From: CAIWHR01 sp963816925
GTDB taxonomy: Bacteria > Pseudomonadota > Gammaproteobacteria > Burkholderiales > Casimicrobiaceae
Length of the DNA stretch: 64,000 bases
Direction: 5' to 3'
NCBI GenBank assembly: GCA_963816925.1
Contig: CAWFMY010000005.1
Coordinates: 310,001-374,000 of the forward strand
In this document: one piece after another, positions 27,526 through 38,125 of the stretch
Position numbering within the stretch: position 1 is the stretch's first letter
Layout: every line of letters starts with the position of its first letter
Position numbers and translations under genes: made by a program
The notes under the pieces: generated by a model
What the model saw: the letters and a program-made list of their open reading frames with translations, nothing else
Told to the model about the DNA's origin: nothing
Database searches by the model: none

Positions 27526-29478
27526 ATGGATGACCACGGCACCCATCCGGTTCGCGGTTACCAGTTCGCCGACTTCACCCTCGAACTCGCCAAGCGGAGG
27601 CTCAGCGGGCCGGACGGTGCTGCGGTACCCCTGTCCGGGCGCGCGTACGAGGTGCTGGCGTATCTCGTGGAGAAACGCGAGCGCGTGGTTGGCAAGGACG
27701 AGTTGATCAAGGCCGTCTGGCCCAACAGCATCGTCGAGGACAACAATCTCAATCAGGCGATTTCTACCGTACGCCGCGCGCTTGGGGATTCGCGCGACTC
27801 CGCCAGATTCATTGTCACGGTCGCCGGGCGGGGATACCAATTCATCGGTGACGTCGCGCCGCTCGAGGAGGCCGCGGCCGGGCCTCAGGCGGCAGCGATA
27901 CGTCGCCCTCCGGAGCCCCTCCCGCAGGAAACGCGCGATGCTCCCGCCGTCGCAACGGAACCGTCGACAGTCGATCCGCCCCAAGCGTCCGGACCGGGGG
28001 CGCGCGTTTCGCGCCGCGTGGTGTTGTCAGGCCTTGCCGTGGCTGCTGTCGCCGCGATCGGCGCGGGTGTGTTGTGGAATCGATCCAGGCAGCGTTCTCG
28101 CCTGCCAAAATCGATCGCGGTCCTCCCGTTCAAGCCGTTGCTGCCTGAGGCGCGCAATCCGGCGATGGAGCTCGGCGTTACCGAGTTGCTGATCAATCGG
28201 CTGAGTCGACTGCCCGGCGTCGTCGTTGCGCCCTTGAGCTCCGTGATGCGCTTTGCCGCGGCCGACGTGGATCCGCTGGAGGCCGGACGCAAGCTCCGCG
28301 TCGAGGCGGTGGTCGACGGACGCCTGTATGTCGTCGAGGATCGCGTCCGACTCACGGCCCGGCTGCTGGCGGTCGACGATGGCGCGTCGATCTGGGCGAA
28401 CAATTACACGGAGCCTCTTGGGCGAATTGCTCGTGATCCAGGACGACGCTCGCGATGCAGCTCGTGAACGCGCTGACGATGGATCTTTCGAACGAGACGC
28501 GCTCGGGCGTGCTTGCGCAGGAAACCGCGGATGTCGAGGCCTGGCAGCTCTACGCAAATGGACGATATCAGATCGAACGCCGCGACGCATCGAGCGTGCG
28601 GCGCGCGATCGAATTCTTTGATGCTGCATTGCGTCGCGATCCGCGCTTCGCCATGGCCGCCGCCGGCCTTTCGGATGCCTACGCGCTGACGGTGATCTTC
28701 GACGTCGAGCACTCCACCCAAGGGGTTTGGTCAGGCGCGGCAGGCGGCGCTGCGCGCGATGGAGCTCGATTCCAGTCTGCCGGCCGCGCATGTGGCGCTT
28801 GGGCACGTCGTAACCCAGTACGACCGCGACCTCGAGGCAGGGCGAACGCTTTACCTGCAGGCGCTCAAACTGCAGCCGGAATACGCGCGGGCCATGGTCG
28901 CAGATGGCGCTGAACCTGATTCAGGCCGGAAACATTGCGAGTGCCGCCGAGTACATCCGCAAGGCGCAGGCACTCGAGCCGGCCAACTTTGCGTTCCTGG
29001 CGCATGTCAGGATGGGTCCGCTATTTCGCGCGTGCGTACGACGAGTCCGAAAGGGAGCTATCGCGGCTTGTCGAGGCGGCGCCGCAGGCCGCGTTGCCGC
29101 GGCAGTTCCTCGCGCACACGCTGCTCATCCGCGGGAAAGGGGCGGACGTCGTGCGTCTGCTCGAAGGCCGCAATGATCCGGCCCCCACCTCGTACTCAAA
29201 TCTTGGACGGGCCTATGCCCAGGCGGGCAACGTCGCGCGGCGCAAGGGCGGAAATCGACCGCGTTGAACTCCGCGGGTCTCAAGGCTACGGCGTGGGCTT
29301 CGATCTGGCGTTGATCCACCTGGAACTGGGGGATCGCGACCGGGCGCTTGCTTCGCTCGAGCGCGGCGTGGACGACCATTCCCAAATGCAGTGCTATCTG
29401 AACGTCGAGCCAGCGCTGGATCCGATCCGCGACGAGCCGCGATTCCAGGCGATCAGCCGACGTCTCGGACTCGGGTGA
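27526..29478 (+). pseudogene. CadC-type winged-helix regulator with TPR, six frameshifts
   Basis: The first 300 residues are in one frame: an OmpR-like winged helix (RGYQFADFTLELAKRRLSGP, then VWPNSIVEDNNLNQAISTVR and GRGYQFIGDV), an Ala/Pro linker, one membrane segment (VVLSGLAVAAVAAIGAGVLW) and a periplasmic domain (SIAVLPFKPL onward). The TPR part continues through five more frames (MDLSNETRSGVLAQETADVE, ALQPEY-like helices, FQAISRRLGLG at the end). Shifts near 28425, 28450, 28725, 28905, 29015 and 29245 are all in the +1 phase. Such membrane-bound regulators couple an outside signal directly to DNA binding. It probably controls the receptor and hydrolase upstream. Confidence 0.75.
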
Positions 29479-29633
29479 CAACGGCTATTTGAGGCTGGAC
29501 GTTGGCGGGAAAGCGTCTCCGTTCAGACGTTTTCATAACGATTCACTAGCGCCCAAAGACGCGTCACGGCCGGCGCGTCCATCTTTCCTCCCCATGGAGC
29601 GGCAATCCCGCCGCGCCAACCAAGGAGGACAAG

Positions 29634-30144
29634 ATGAACATCACCCGAGCGCTCGCATGTTCGGCCATCACGGCACTCGCCATCTCGACGGTCTGCGGAC
29701 CCGCCGCGGCTGACGACCACGGCTTCGGCCGATCGCAGGCTCCCGCGTAGTTGGAAGGGGCCTGGCAGGTCAGGATCACCCCGTACGTTTGCGCCACCGG
29801 AGTACCGCTTCCTCCGACGGCTGCATTCGACTCGATGGTCAGTTTCGCCGCTGGCGGAACGATGACCGAGACCACCTCGAATCCGCGATTCCAGCCGGGT
29901 CAACGCAGCATCGGGCTCGGCTACTGGGAGCGCAACGGACGCCAATCCTACGAGATCGTGTTCCAGGCGTACGTCCAGTTCACCGGCGGCAACTACACGC
30001 AGGGCTTGCAGCGCGTCGTGCAGGACATCGACATGGTGGACGCCGATCACTGGAACTCGACTGCGGCCGTCGCATTCACCGATGTCAACGGCGCGCCGGT
30101 TTCGCCGCGGATGCATGCGCGCGGTCGGCGTGCGGATGCCGTAG
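29634..30144 (+). pseudogene. Secreted hypothetical protein with an amber codon after the signal peptide
   Basis: A very good ribosome site (caaggaggac) precedes ATG 29634. The leader MNITRALACSAITALAISTV runs to PAAADDHG. After SQAPA an in-frame TAG (29748-29750) interrupts, then the same frame continues LEGAWQVRITPYVCATGVPL and reads normally for over 100 residues (MVSFAAGGTMTETTSNPRF, GLQRVVQDIDMVDADHW). A CAG to TAG change would explain the stop. Near the C-terminus a +1 shift leads to AVGVRMP and a stop at 30142. The domain is a lipocalin-like secreted unknown. Confidence is mainly in the frame, not in a function. Confidence 0.55.
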
Positions 30145-30237
30145 GTCGTCGATGGAGGCCCGTGGGCTCCGCCCCGCGGCGGCCCCACGGGCAATCGACG
30201 CCGCAACCAGTACGACTGATACCGAGAGGCCATTGAC

Positions 30238-30783
30238 ATGAAGTCACAATCTTCCAAATCCTGTTTGGCGATCGCGCTGTTTGCAATCGGAACGTCGACC
30301 GCTTTCGCCGACGCGACGATCGGCCCCGGCTTCACCGGCGCGTGGTTCGACCCGGCGCAAAGCGGACACGGTCTCTTCATCGAGATCCTGCCCGGCAACC
30401 GCATCCAGGCCGCGTGGTTCACGTTCAACCCGGCCGGCACGGAACAGGCGTGGATCATCGGCACCGGGACCTACGCCGGCAACACGGCGACGCTCACTTC
30501 GGTCGTGCAGCCCTCCGGCGGACGGTGGATTCCGAATTTCGATCCGACGCGCGTCGTTTCCAATTCGTGGGGCGCCCTGACGCTCAGGTTCGATAGCTGC
30601 TTCAGCGGAACCGTCGAATTCACGTCGACGCGAGGCTTCGGCACCGGGAGCATGAAGCTCACGCGCCTGACGCAGCCTGCGGGACTCTCGTGTCCGAGGA
30701 ATTGTCCGATCCCGCCAGTGCGACGAGCCTCGCGCAATGCGGCGCCAGATCGGCGTCGGTGCGAGTTCCAGCACATTCATTGA
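30238..30783 (+). CDS. Secreted single-domain protein sharing a module with the kelch protein
   Basis: Starts MKSQSSKSCLAIALFAIGTS with a signal peptide ending FADA. Residues 30-150 form one domain: GPGFTGAWFDPAQSGHGLFI, AAWFTFNPAGTEQAWIIG, GGRWIPNFDPTRVV, WGALTLRFDSC and LTRLTQPAGLSC. The same domain ends the next gene (32004-32383), where it stops at TQPAGLTCP. Here the frame runs about 30 residues further with unrelated composition, so a small indel just after LSC may hide the true stop. The module is known at the ends of diverse secreted proteobacterial proteins but lacks a defined function. Confidence 0.65.
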   Translation: MKSQSSKSCLAIALFAIGTSTAFADATIGPGFTGAWFDPAQSGHGLFIEILPGNRIQAAWFTFNPAGTEQAWIIGTGTYAGNTATLTSVVQPSGGRWIPNFDPTRVVSNSWGALTLRFDSCFSGTVEFTSTRGFGTGSMKLTRLTQPAGLSCPRNCPIPPVRRASRNAAPDRRRCEFQHIH

Positions 30784-30801
30784 CGTCAAGAGGAAAGCGA
30801 A

Positions 30802-32383
30802 ATGACAGACATAGGGAAATTGCAAGGGATCGGGTTGCGCCAAGTTGCTTCTTTGCGCAGCGCTCTTGTGCTGGCCCGTCGCTCAGGCCTTCGGGACACA
30901 ACCGCAGGAAATCACGGTCAGCCCGACGGCAACGACAACGCAGGACGGTGGGTGGCGACGGGAAGTCTCAACGTCGCGCGCTGGGAGCACACGGCCACGC
31001 TGCTTTCCAACGGCAAGGTTCTGGTCACCGGTGGCCGGCCGGTAGCGGGGACGCGGAGTTTGCAGAGTTGTATGACCCGATTGCCGGCACCTGGACTCGC
31101 ACCGGCGACGAGGCATGCGTGCCGGAATGGCATCGCACCGCGACTCTGCTGTCCGACGGCAAGGTCCTGGTTGCCGGTGACGGGTGCGCGGAGTTGTACG
31201 ACCCAGCCACGGGCACCTGGACGCAGGACCGGCAGACATGAATCGTCTGGCGGAACGCGCACACGGCGAATCGATTGGCGGACGGCCGGGTTCTCGTCGT
31301 GGGCGGAAGCGTCGATTGGGACTGCTACCTGACTGCCAGCGCGCGAGATCTACGACCCTGCAACCGGCGTGTGGACACTCACCGGCGCGCTCGCTCAGGC
31401 GCGCGGTCCGCACACACGTCGACATTGCTTCGAGACGGTAGAGTCCTCGTCGCCGGGGGATACTGTCGACGACGAACTGACTGGGACGTTGTTGCCACTT
31501 TCCAGCACGGAAATTTTCGATCCTCGCAACGGGGACGTGGACGAGCGCAGGCGCGCTTGCCTTTCGCCCGAGGCGACCATACCGCGACTCTGCTCCCAAG
31601 TGGCAAGGTTCTCATTGCTGGGGTCGAGGACATCGGAGCGAGCTGCAGAGCCTCCGAAATCTTCGACCCGGCGACCGGAACGTCGTCGGCTACCGGAGAT
31701 CTCAATTTCCCGCGCTATGCGCCGTGGCGACATCGTTGTCAAACGGGGATGTTCTTCTCACCGGAGGCGGCATTGGTAGACGGCCCCCTCCGTCGGCGTG
31801 AACGTTTCGGACGCGGAGATGTACGACACGACGAGCGGGAAATGGCTGCCGGCAGGGCAGCAGATCACACGCCCGCGACGGGCCACACCGCGACGCTGCT
31901 GCAAGACGGCCGAGTCCTTGTGGCGGGTGGATAGGTCGCGACACTGCGGTCGGGCGAATTTCTCGCCAGCGCCGAGCTCTACGCTGCCGCCACCGGGAAC
32001 GATCGACCCTGGCTTCACCGGCTCCTGGTACGACCCCACGCAAGTTGGCCACGGACTGTTCGTCGAGGTCCTTCCCGACAACCAGTTTCTTGCCGCGTGG
32101 TTCACGTTCGATCCTGCTGGCACGCAGCAAGCTTGGTTCCTGGGTGTAGGCACCTATAGCGGCGACGCTGCGACGATCAATTCGGTCGTGCAGCCCACCG
32201 GCGGACGCTGGATTCCGAACTTCGATCCCACGCGCGTTGTGAACAACCCGTGGGGAACGCTGAAGTTCACGTTTACCGACTGCAATCACGGCAAGGTCGA
32301 ATTCGCATCGAGCGCGGGTTACGGCGTGGGAAGCATGAACCTCACCCGCGCTGACTCAGCCCGCGGGACTCACGTGTCCGTGA
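30802..32383 (+). pseudogene. Secreted kelch-type propeller protein with the shared C-terminal module, many frameshifts
   Basis: ATG 30802 follows agaggaaagcga. A leader (LLLCAALLCWPVAQA) appears after one shift. The body is a set of kelch-like blades recognisable in alternating frames: HTATLLSNGKVLVTGG, RTATLLSDGKVLVAG, AELYDPATGTWT, HTATLLPSGKVLIAG, SEIFDPATGTSSATG, HTATLLQDGRVLVAGG. From 32004 comes the module DPGFTGSWYDPTQVGHGLF, ending in TQPAGLTCP and a stop at 32381. At least eight frame changes and one in-frame TGA (31239-31241) interrupt it. Kelch repeats of this sort form beta-propellers for surface binding. Intact, it would be about 525 residues. Confidence 0.65.
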
Positions 32384-32743
32384 GCTGGACGCCGATTAGA
32401 AACCATGAGGAAAGCAAAATGAAAGACACCGACGTCAGCGATTGAGCTTGATCCCGTACGCCCAAGGTCGAGGCCGATCAGAACCGAGCCCGGGCCAGAG
32501 ATCCGGCAGCGCCGACCCGATCCGGCGTCGCAACCCGGCTCGGGCGGCGGCCGCAGCCAGGACTCGATCGCGAACCGCGCGGTTGGGCGCGGCGGTGGAT
32601 TGACGTCCCCCGAATGGCGGAGTATCCGGCGGCGTGGCGGATGCCGTCGGCGACCGGGACCGAAATGTGAGCGCGTGGTGGCAATGGCGCAGAAACGCTA
32701 TGCTCTTGCCACCGCCGACCGAGCGGCCTAACGGGAGACCTCA
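32384..32743. other. Intergenic region, right half belongs to duplicated segment B
   Basis: After the kelch gene comes a short frame (ATG 32419, eight codons) in the same position as the start of the kelch gene behind copy one of the module, so it is probably a remnant of a copied arrangement. From 32600 the sequence repeats the upstream region of the beta-helix gene, including a weak promoter-like TTGACG and TATCCG pair. Confidence 0.5.
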
Positions 32744-33922
32744 AATGCTACGCCGAACCCTTGTACCGGCAACCGTCGCGTTGCTCACCCTCCTGGCCTC
32801 CGTTGAAGCCACGGCAACGGCCCAGCGGACGTTCGTTGCGACGACTGGCAACGACGCGAACGTCGCGGCCAATTGCTCGCTCGTGTCGCCTTGCCGTTCC
32901 TTCAGCGCAGCACTTGGCGTCACCGATCCCGACGGCGAGCTCGTCGTTGTCGATTCGGGCGGATACGGCAGGGTAACGATCAACAAGAGCGTTGCGATCA
33001 CCGCGCCCGACGGCGTGTACGCGGGCGTCTCCGTGTTCTCCGGTGGCCAACGGCATCGACATCGCGGGCACGGGGATCAAAGTCGTACTGCGCGGACTCA
33101 CCATCAACGGCCAGGGGGGCGATAGCGGGATCTCGGTCAGCAACGGGAGCGATGTGCCATCGAGCGATGCACGGTTTCGAACCTGGCGGGTGCCGGCATC
33201 GAAGTCCAGCTGACCTTGCAGCCCGTGCGGCTCTCGGTGGCGGATTCGGTCCTCTCCGCAAACCAGGTCGGCGTGAGCTTGCAGGGCGCCTCGCAGCACG
33301 TGACCGTGGTCATGCTCAGCACGCGAATCGAGCGTAGCGCCCATCGGCGATCAGGCGATCAACAACGTCGACGTCCACGTGGCCGACAGCGTGATCTCCG
33401 GTAGCGCGATAGGTATCGGCTTTGCGGCTATTTTCGCATCGAGTACGCTCGCGCCGGTGAGGTTGTCCGTCGACGCGACCCATGTGGTCGACAACGGCAG
33501 CGTCGGCATCCTGATTTCCGCTTCCGCGTCGGGCGACGTGCGGGCCACGGTCACTCGATCGACGATCGCGCGCAACGACGGAAACGGCGGAAACGGGCTG
33601 ACCGCGCAGACGACGGCTGCTGGAGCCCGTGCCGACTTGCTGCTCGTCTCCTCGACCGTCGCCGACAACACCGGCATCGGCGTAGCCGTCATTCAGCTCG
33701 GCAGGCGCCACCAACGTCGTCGTCTCGGAGTCGAGCATCATCAACAACACGGTGTCGGCATGGCGGGCACCAGCGGCACGTTCTACACGCGCGGGAACAG
33801 AACGCTTCGCGGCATCAACGGGGCTGAGCTTTCCAGTCAAACGATCGGAACGATCACGACGCTCGGCGCGAGTAGACGTCGGGCGAGCGGCATAGGTTGC
33901 AGTCTGCCGCTTTGCTCGCAAG
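32600..33922 (+). repeat. Duplicated segment, copy B
   Basis: This is the partner of 21079-22380. It covers promoter region, gene and 3' flank. Differences from copy A are spread substitutions plus four single-base indels in the gene (near 33045, 33155, 33345 and 33688), which sum to zero. The TGA stop of copy A is AGA here. Confidence 0.85.
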
Positions 33923-33978
33923 CACAGGAAATTGTGAAGATCGCATGCCGACTGTATTTCTTACGCACCTGTTCGTAG
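32744..33978 (+). pseudogene. Second copy of the beta-helix gene, frameshifted and without its stop
   Basis: Begins MLRRTLVPATVALLTLLASV exactly like the intact copy and keeps the signal peptide and first 100 residues in frame. Four single-base shifts follow (gain, loss, loss, gain), with the frame returning for the last third: MADSVISGSAIGIGFAAIFA and SQTIGTITTLGAS. The stop codon is changed to AGA so the frame runs to 33978, overlapping the start of the next gene. If the shifts were errors, this would be a second working member of the family. Confidence 0.75.
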
Positions 33979-34761
33979 CGCTTGACCAGGCAAGCTACGA
34001 CGCGCTGCGGAGCTCACCCCAGGTCGCGCGCTTGCCGCGGTCGCCGAGAAACACACGGTGGCCGGGACAGAGATGGACCGGCTTTTACATTTCCGGACGC
34101 CAGACCTACATGGAGATTATTGGAGCGGAGGAACTACCCGAGGGCGTGCACGTGGGTGACTGCGGGCTTGCCTTGACCGTCGACGAGTCCGGCGGCGACG
34201 CGGCAATCGCGACCCGCCTGCGCACGACTTTTGGTGAGAGGGTTGAAGTTGAGGCCATCCCAAGTACAACCGCTTCGGGCACGATCCCTTGGTTCACGGC
34301 GACCTACATCAAAGGCGACGGACCCGAAGCAATGCTTACATGGGTCATGGAAATTGATCCGGGATTTCTTCGCCGCCACTCATCCCGACTCTCGGGTCGA
34401 GCATCCTTTGAGCCGCGAGCAGTATCAGTCATGGAAATTCCTTCCGGATCGGCCTCTCGATGATGTCGTAGGCCTCACGGCGGCACTCAAGCCGGCTGAC
34501 ATGTCCCAGCTCGCTGCCGAGCTTGAACTGTTTGGTTGGACGGTTGATCGCGGAGGCGGCGGATTCGTCAGCGGAAGGACCCGATGTGAAACTCACGGTT
34601 GTACCTACAAGTTCGCGGGCAGGCATTGAGGAGGTTGCATGCTCCGACTTCGCCATGTCGTTCTCAATCAGAAGGTCAAACTCGGGAGTGCGGAGCTCCT
34701 TCTCGACGGGAACACGGGCCGTTTTATTTTCTGCTATCCGTGCATGGTGCGACGACGCTAG
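33945..34761 (+). CDS. DUF5829-like protein, two frameshifts
   Basis: Starts MPTVFLTHLFVALDQASYDA at 33945. The first 140 residues carry WTGFYISGRQTYMEIIGAE and AMLTWVMEIDPGF. After a +1 shift near 34365 it continues ATHPDSRVEHPLSREQYQSW and LAAELELFGWTVDRGGGGF, then a block GPDVKLTVVPTSS in a further frame, and ends LRHVVLNQKVKLGSAELLLD to the stop at 34759. The order of blocks fits the DUF5829 family of about 270 residues, which is uncharacterised and has a glyoxalase-like look. The stop overlaps the opposing peptidase gene by 4 bp. Confidence 0.55.
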
Positions 34762-36657
34762 GGCGCGCGCGGCGCGAGGATCGCCGACAGCCGGTCGGGC
34801 GTGCCGTCGATGCGCACGAGCTTCGGATAGCGCAGGCCGCCGTGGTGGTCGACCTTCACGCTGCGGTAGTGCTCGCCGTCCTTCATCAGCAGCTCGACCG
34901 CGGGCCCCGTGTCCTTGGCCGCGGTGATCGCCGCCTCGAGCCGCTCGGGCGTGTAGGCCATGCCCTGCACGGCGACGATCTGCTGCCCCGGCACAAGACC
35001 AGCCGAGAACGCAGGTCCGTTCCAGCGTACGCCGGCGAGCTTGCCTGCCTTGGCCACGTTGACGCCGATCGACCACCAGAAGTCGGCGATCGCGCCGGTG
35101 TCCTCGTCCACCTCGTTCGCGTTCTTCGCGATTTCGCTCTGCTTTGGGTCGAACTCGAGCCGCCAGCCGGCGCGCGCCAGGCCGTCGAGCAGGTGGCCCT
35201 CGTTGCCGACGTGGTCGAGCCGTTCGCGCAGCATCGGCGCCCAGTCGGCGGGCTGAATGCTGTTTAGCGTAGCGACGACGTCCTCGAAGCGGTAGGTCAG
35301 CGGCGCGATGCGGCCCTCTTCAACGCCGAAGAAGGCGCGCGCGAAGTCGTCAAGCGAGCGCGAATCGCCGCTCAGCTCGCGGATGCGCGTATCGACGTCG
35401 AGCCAGACGAGCACCATCTCGTCGTAGTAGTCGTAGCCTCGCTGCTGGTCATACCACGGGCGGCCGCCGCCGGCGCCGAACAGCGGGTCGCTGGTGGTGT
35501 CTTGCAGGCTGCGCCAATCGCGGCCGGCCATCGCCGCGCGGAAGGCGGCCGTGCGCGCGATGTGGTCGCGCGACTGCTCGGCATTGACGAGGCCCGCCCG
35601 CACCGCAAGCACGAAGCACCAGTACTGGGTCTGGCCCTCGTAGACCCAGAGCAGCGAGTTGCGCATCGGCACGCTGAGGTTGGGCGTCCACAGGTCGGCG
35701 GGGCGGCGGAACTTGCCGTTCCAGGAATGCGTGTACTCGTGCGGCAGCAGCTCGCGCGCCTTGATGCCCTTGTCCCAGTCCTTGAAGTAGCCGGGCATTA
35801 CGCCGTTCTCGCTGGACTCTTGGTGCTCGAGCCCGATGCGGCCGACGATCTTGCTCTGCTCGCAGCATCAGGTCGTAGTGGCGGAAGTGGCGCGCGCCGA
35901 AAAGCCGGTCGGACTGGCGCACAAGTTCGCGGTGGGCCTCGATCATCTCGGGCTTCGCGTCGAGGTCGGCCGGATCGTCGGCGAAGAGCTGCAGCACCAC
36001 CGGCCGCGGCGCGCCCTCGGGGTCGAGCGGCACGGCCTTGTGGTGACGGCCGGCGAAGAGCGGCGAGTCGATCAGCATCTCGAGCGACACCTCGTCGAAG
36101 GCGAGCGTGCTGGCGCTGGACAGCGGGCGCAGCGCTGTTGCCGCCTCGAAGCCGGCGGGCAGCCTGACGGTTGGCTTCACGCGGATTGCCGACAGCCAAT
36201 GCCCCGCCGGATACAGCAGCAGCGTCGTCCAGTTGAGGTTGACGAGGTCGCGGCTCATCGCGTGGCGGCCGCTGGCGCTGCCTACCGGCGAGAGGTGCTC
36301 GAAGTCGATCTCGAGCGCGCGCGCGTCCTCGGGCACTTCGACGTGCAGCGCCTCGATCTCGACCGGGTCGCGCTGCCACGCCAGGCGGCGATCGCCGGCG
36401 CGGATCACGAGGCCGGAGACCTGCGTCATGTTGCCGAAAGGTCCATGGGCACCGGGAATCCAGCGCGGGATCAGCAGCGTCAGCGGACCGGGCGCCACCG
36501 GCAGCGTCTCGTGCACGCGCACGATGCGGTGATCGAGGTCGGTGGCGTCGACCGCAAGGGCTATCGCGCCGGGATAGGGCTTGTCCTGGGGCTCGGGCAG
36601 TACAGCCAGCGTCGCGCCGCTGGCGATCCACAGGCACGCGATCGGGATCCATTTCAT
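34758..36657 (-). CDS. M61-family (glycyl aminopeptidase-like) metallopeptidase with PDZ domain, one frameshift
   Basis: Starts MKWIPIACLWIASGATLAVL, a signal peptide. The N-terminal beta-sandwich domain (FEHLSPVG, PAGFEAATAL) is typical of M61 peptidases. A single extra base near 35855 shifts the frame between HYDLMLRA and SKIVGRIGLEHQESSENGVM; removing it gives 632 residues. The catalytic domain has the zinc motif HEYTHSWN, then LLWVYEGQTQYW and DYYDEMVLVWLDVDTRIREL. A PDZ domain near the C-terminus (AFSAGLVPGQQIVAVQGM) probably docks substrate. The enzyme would cleave peptides in the periplasm. It diverges from the MFS gene. Confidence 0.87.
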
Positions 36658-36867
36658 CCCCGGACAATACGAGATGCAGCGCGAGCTTGGCAAGCGCTGC
36701 GAAACGCGCGGTTGGGCGCGGCGGTCGAAGTGCCACGGTCGAAATCCGCGTGCGGATAAAGCGCTAGCTCGGAACGGCAGGCGCCGGTCCGCTACAATCG
36801 GGCCTGGCGACGTGCGTTCGCTCGCGTCGCTCGCGGCGCGGCTTCGCGACGCTCGTTCGCGCCCGCC

Positions 36868-38082
36868 ATGCCACCCGCCACCGTCGATTCCCCGCAGTCC
36901 TGGCGACGCCTCGCGCTCGCGATCATGCTGTCGACCATCGGCGGCGTCGGCATGTGGTCGGTCGTCGTCGCGCTGCCCGCCGTGCAGCAGGAGTTCGGCG
37001 TCGCGCGCGCCGGCGCGTCGTTCCCCTACACGCTGACGATGCTGGGGTTCGGCTTCGCCGGCATCGCGTTCGGCCGCTGGTCGGACCGCGCGGGCATCCG
37101 CATCCCGCTGATGGCGGCCACCCTCGTGCTCGGCGCGGGATACGTCGTGTCCAGCTTCTCGACGACGCTCTGGCAGTTTGCGCTCGCGCAGGGACTTCTG
37201 ATCGGCGCGGGCAGCTCCGTGACGTTCGGCCCGCTGATCGCGCACGTGTCGATGTGGTTCGAGCGGCGGCGCGGCGTCGCGGTTGCGCTCGTCGCGTGCG
37301 GCAATTACCTGGCGGGCGCCGTGTGGCCGCCGATCGTGCAGCACTTCATCGCGACGTCGGGCTGGCGCGCGACCAACGTCGGCATCGGCGTATTCATCGT
37401 CGCGACGATGCTCCCGCTCGCGTTCATGCTGCGCCGCCCGCCGCCATTGCACGCGCTGCCCGAAGACGCGGCGACGTCGGTCGGCGGGACACCCGCGGCG
37501 CTCGGGCTTTCGCCGAACGCGTTGCAGGCGCTGATCATTTTCGCGGCGATCACGTGCTGCGTCGCGATGTCGATGCCGCAGGTCCACATCGTCGCGTACT
37601 GCGCCGACCTGGGCTACGGGCCGGCGCGCGGCGCGCAGATGCTGTCGCTGATGCTCGCCTGCGGCATCGTCAGCCGGATCGCGTTCGGCTACATCGCGGA
37701 TCGCGTCGGCGGGTTGCGCACGCTGCTCATCGGCAGCGGCCTCCAGTGCCTCGCACTGATCCTCTATCTGCCCTCCGACGCCCTCGTGTCACTCTACGTG
37801 ATCTCGGCGCTCTTCGGCCTGTTCCAGGGCGGCATCGTGCCGTCGTACGCGATCATCATCCGCGAGTACTTCCCCGCGCGCGAAGCCGGCGGGCGCATCG
37901 GCATGGCCGTCTTCGCATCGGTCTTCGGCATGGCGCTCGGCGGCTGGCTGACCGGCGTCATCTTCGACCTGACCGGCTCGTACCGCGCGGCGTTCGTGCA
38001 CGGCATCGCGTGGAACCTCGTCAACATCGGGATCGCGGCGTGGCTCCTGATGCGCAGCCGCGCGCGCCTGGCGCTTGCCTAG
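36868..38082 (+). CDS. MFS transporter, monocarboxylate-type
   Basis: A 404-residue protein with 12 likely membrane helices. The loop between helices 2 and 3 reads GFAGIAFGRWSDRAGIRIPL, the MFS signature. The central loop after helix 6 is LRRPPPLHALPEDAATSVGG. The second half repeats the pattern at FGYIADRVGGLRTLLIGSG. Its overall character fits the oxalate/formate and monocarboxylate porter branch. The substrate is not determined. No neighbouring catabolic genes help to define it. Confidence 0.88.
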   Translation: MPPATVDSPQSWRRLALAIMLSTIGGVGMWSVVVALPAVQQEFGVARAGASFPYTLTMLGFGFAGIAFGRWSDRAGIRIPLMAATLVLGAGYVVSSFSTTLWQFALAQGLLIGAGSSVTFGPLIAHVSMWFERRRGVAVALVACGNYLAGAVWPPIVQHFIATSGWRATNVGIGVFIVATMLPLAFMLRRPPPLHALPEDAATSVGGTPAALGLSPNALQALIIFAAITCCVAMSMPQVHIVAYCADLGYGPARGAQMLSLMLACGIVSRIAFGYIADRVGGLRTLLIGSGLQCLALILYLPSDALVSLYVISALFGLFQGGIVPSYAIIIREYFPAREAGGRIGMAVFASVFGMALGGWLTGVIFDLTGSYRAAFVHGIAWNLVNIGIAAWLLMRSRARLALA

Positions 38083-38125
38083 CGCGGGAGTCATGGCGTC
38101 GGACTATCCCCGACGCCGTGCTGAC

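Noticed and set aside
30156..30193. Hairpin cccgtggg / cccacggg as a terminator
   Set aside because: Stem is eight pairs with a large loop and no T tract follows.
31239..31241. In-frame TGA as selenocysteine codon in the kelch gene
   Set aside because: Position is not a cysteine site in the repeat, no hairpin follows, and the gene has many other defects.
23957..34761. Programmed ribosomal frameshifting as explanation for the many frame changes
   Set aside because: No repeated slippery site or downstream structure was seen; shifts are too many and occur in unrelated genes.
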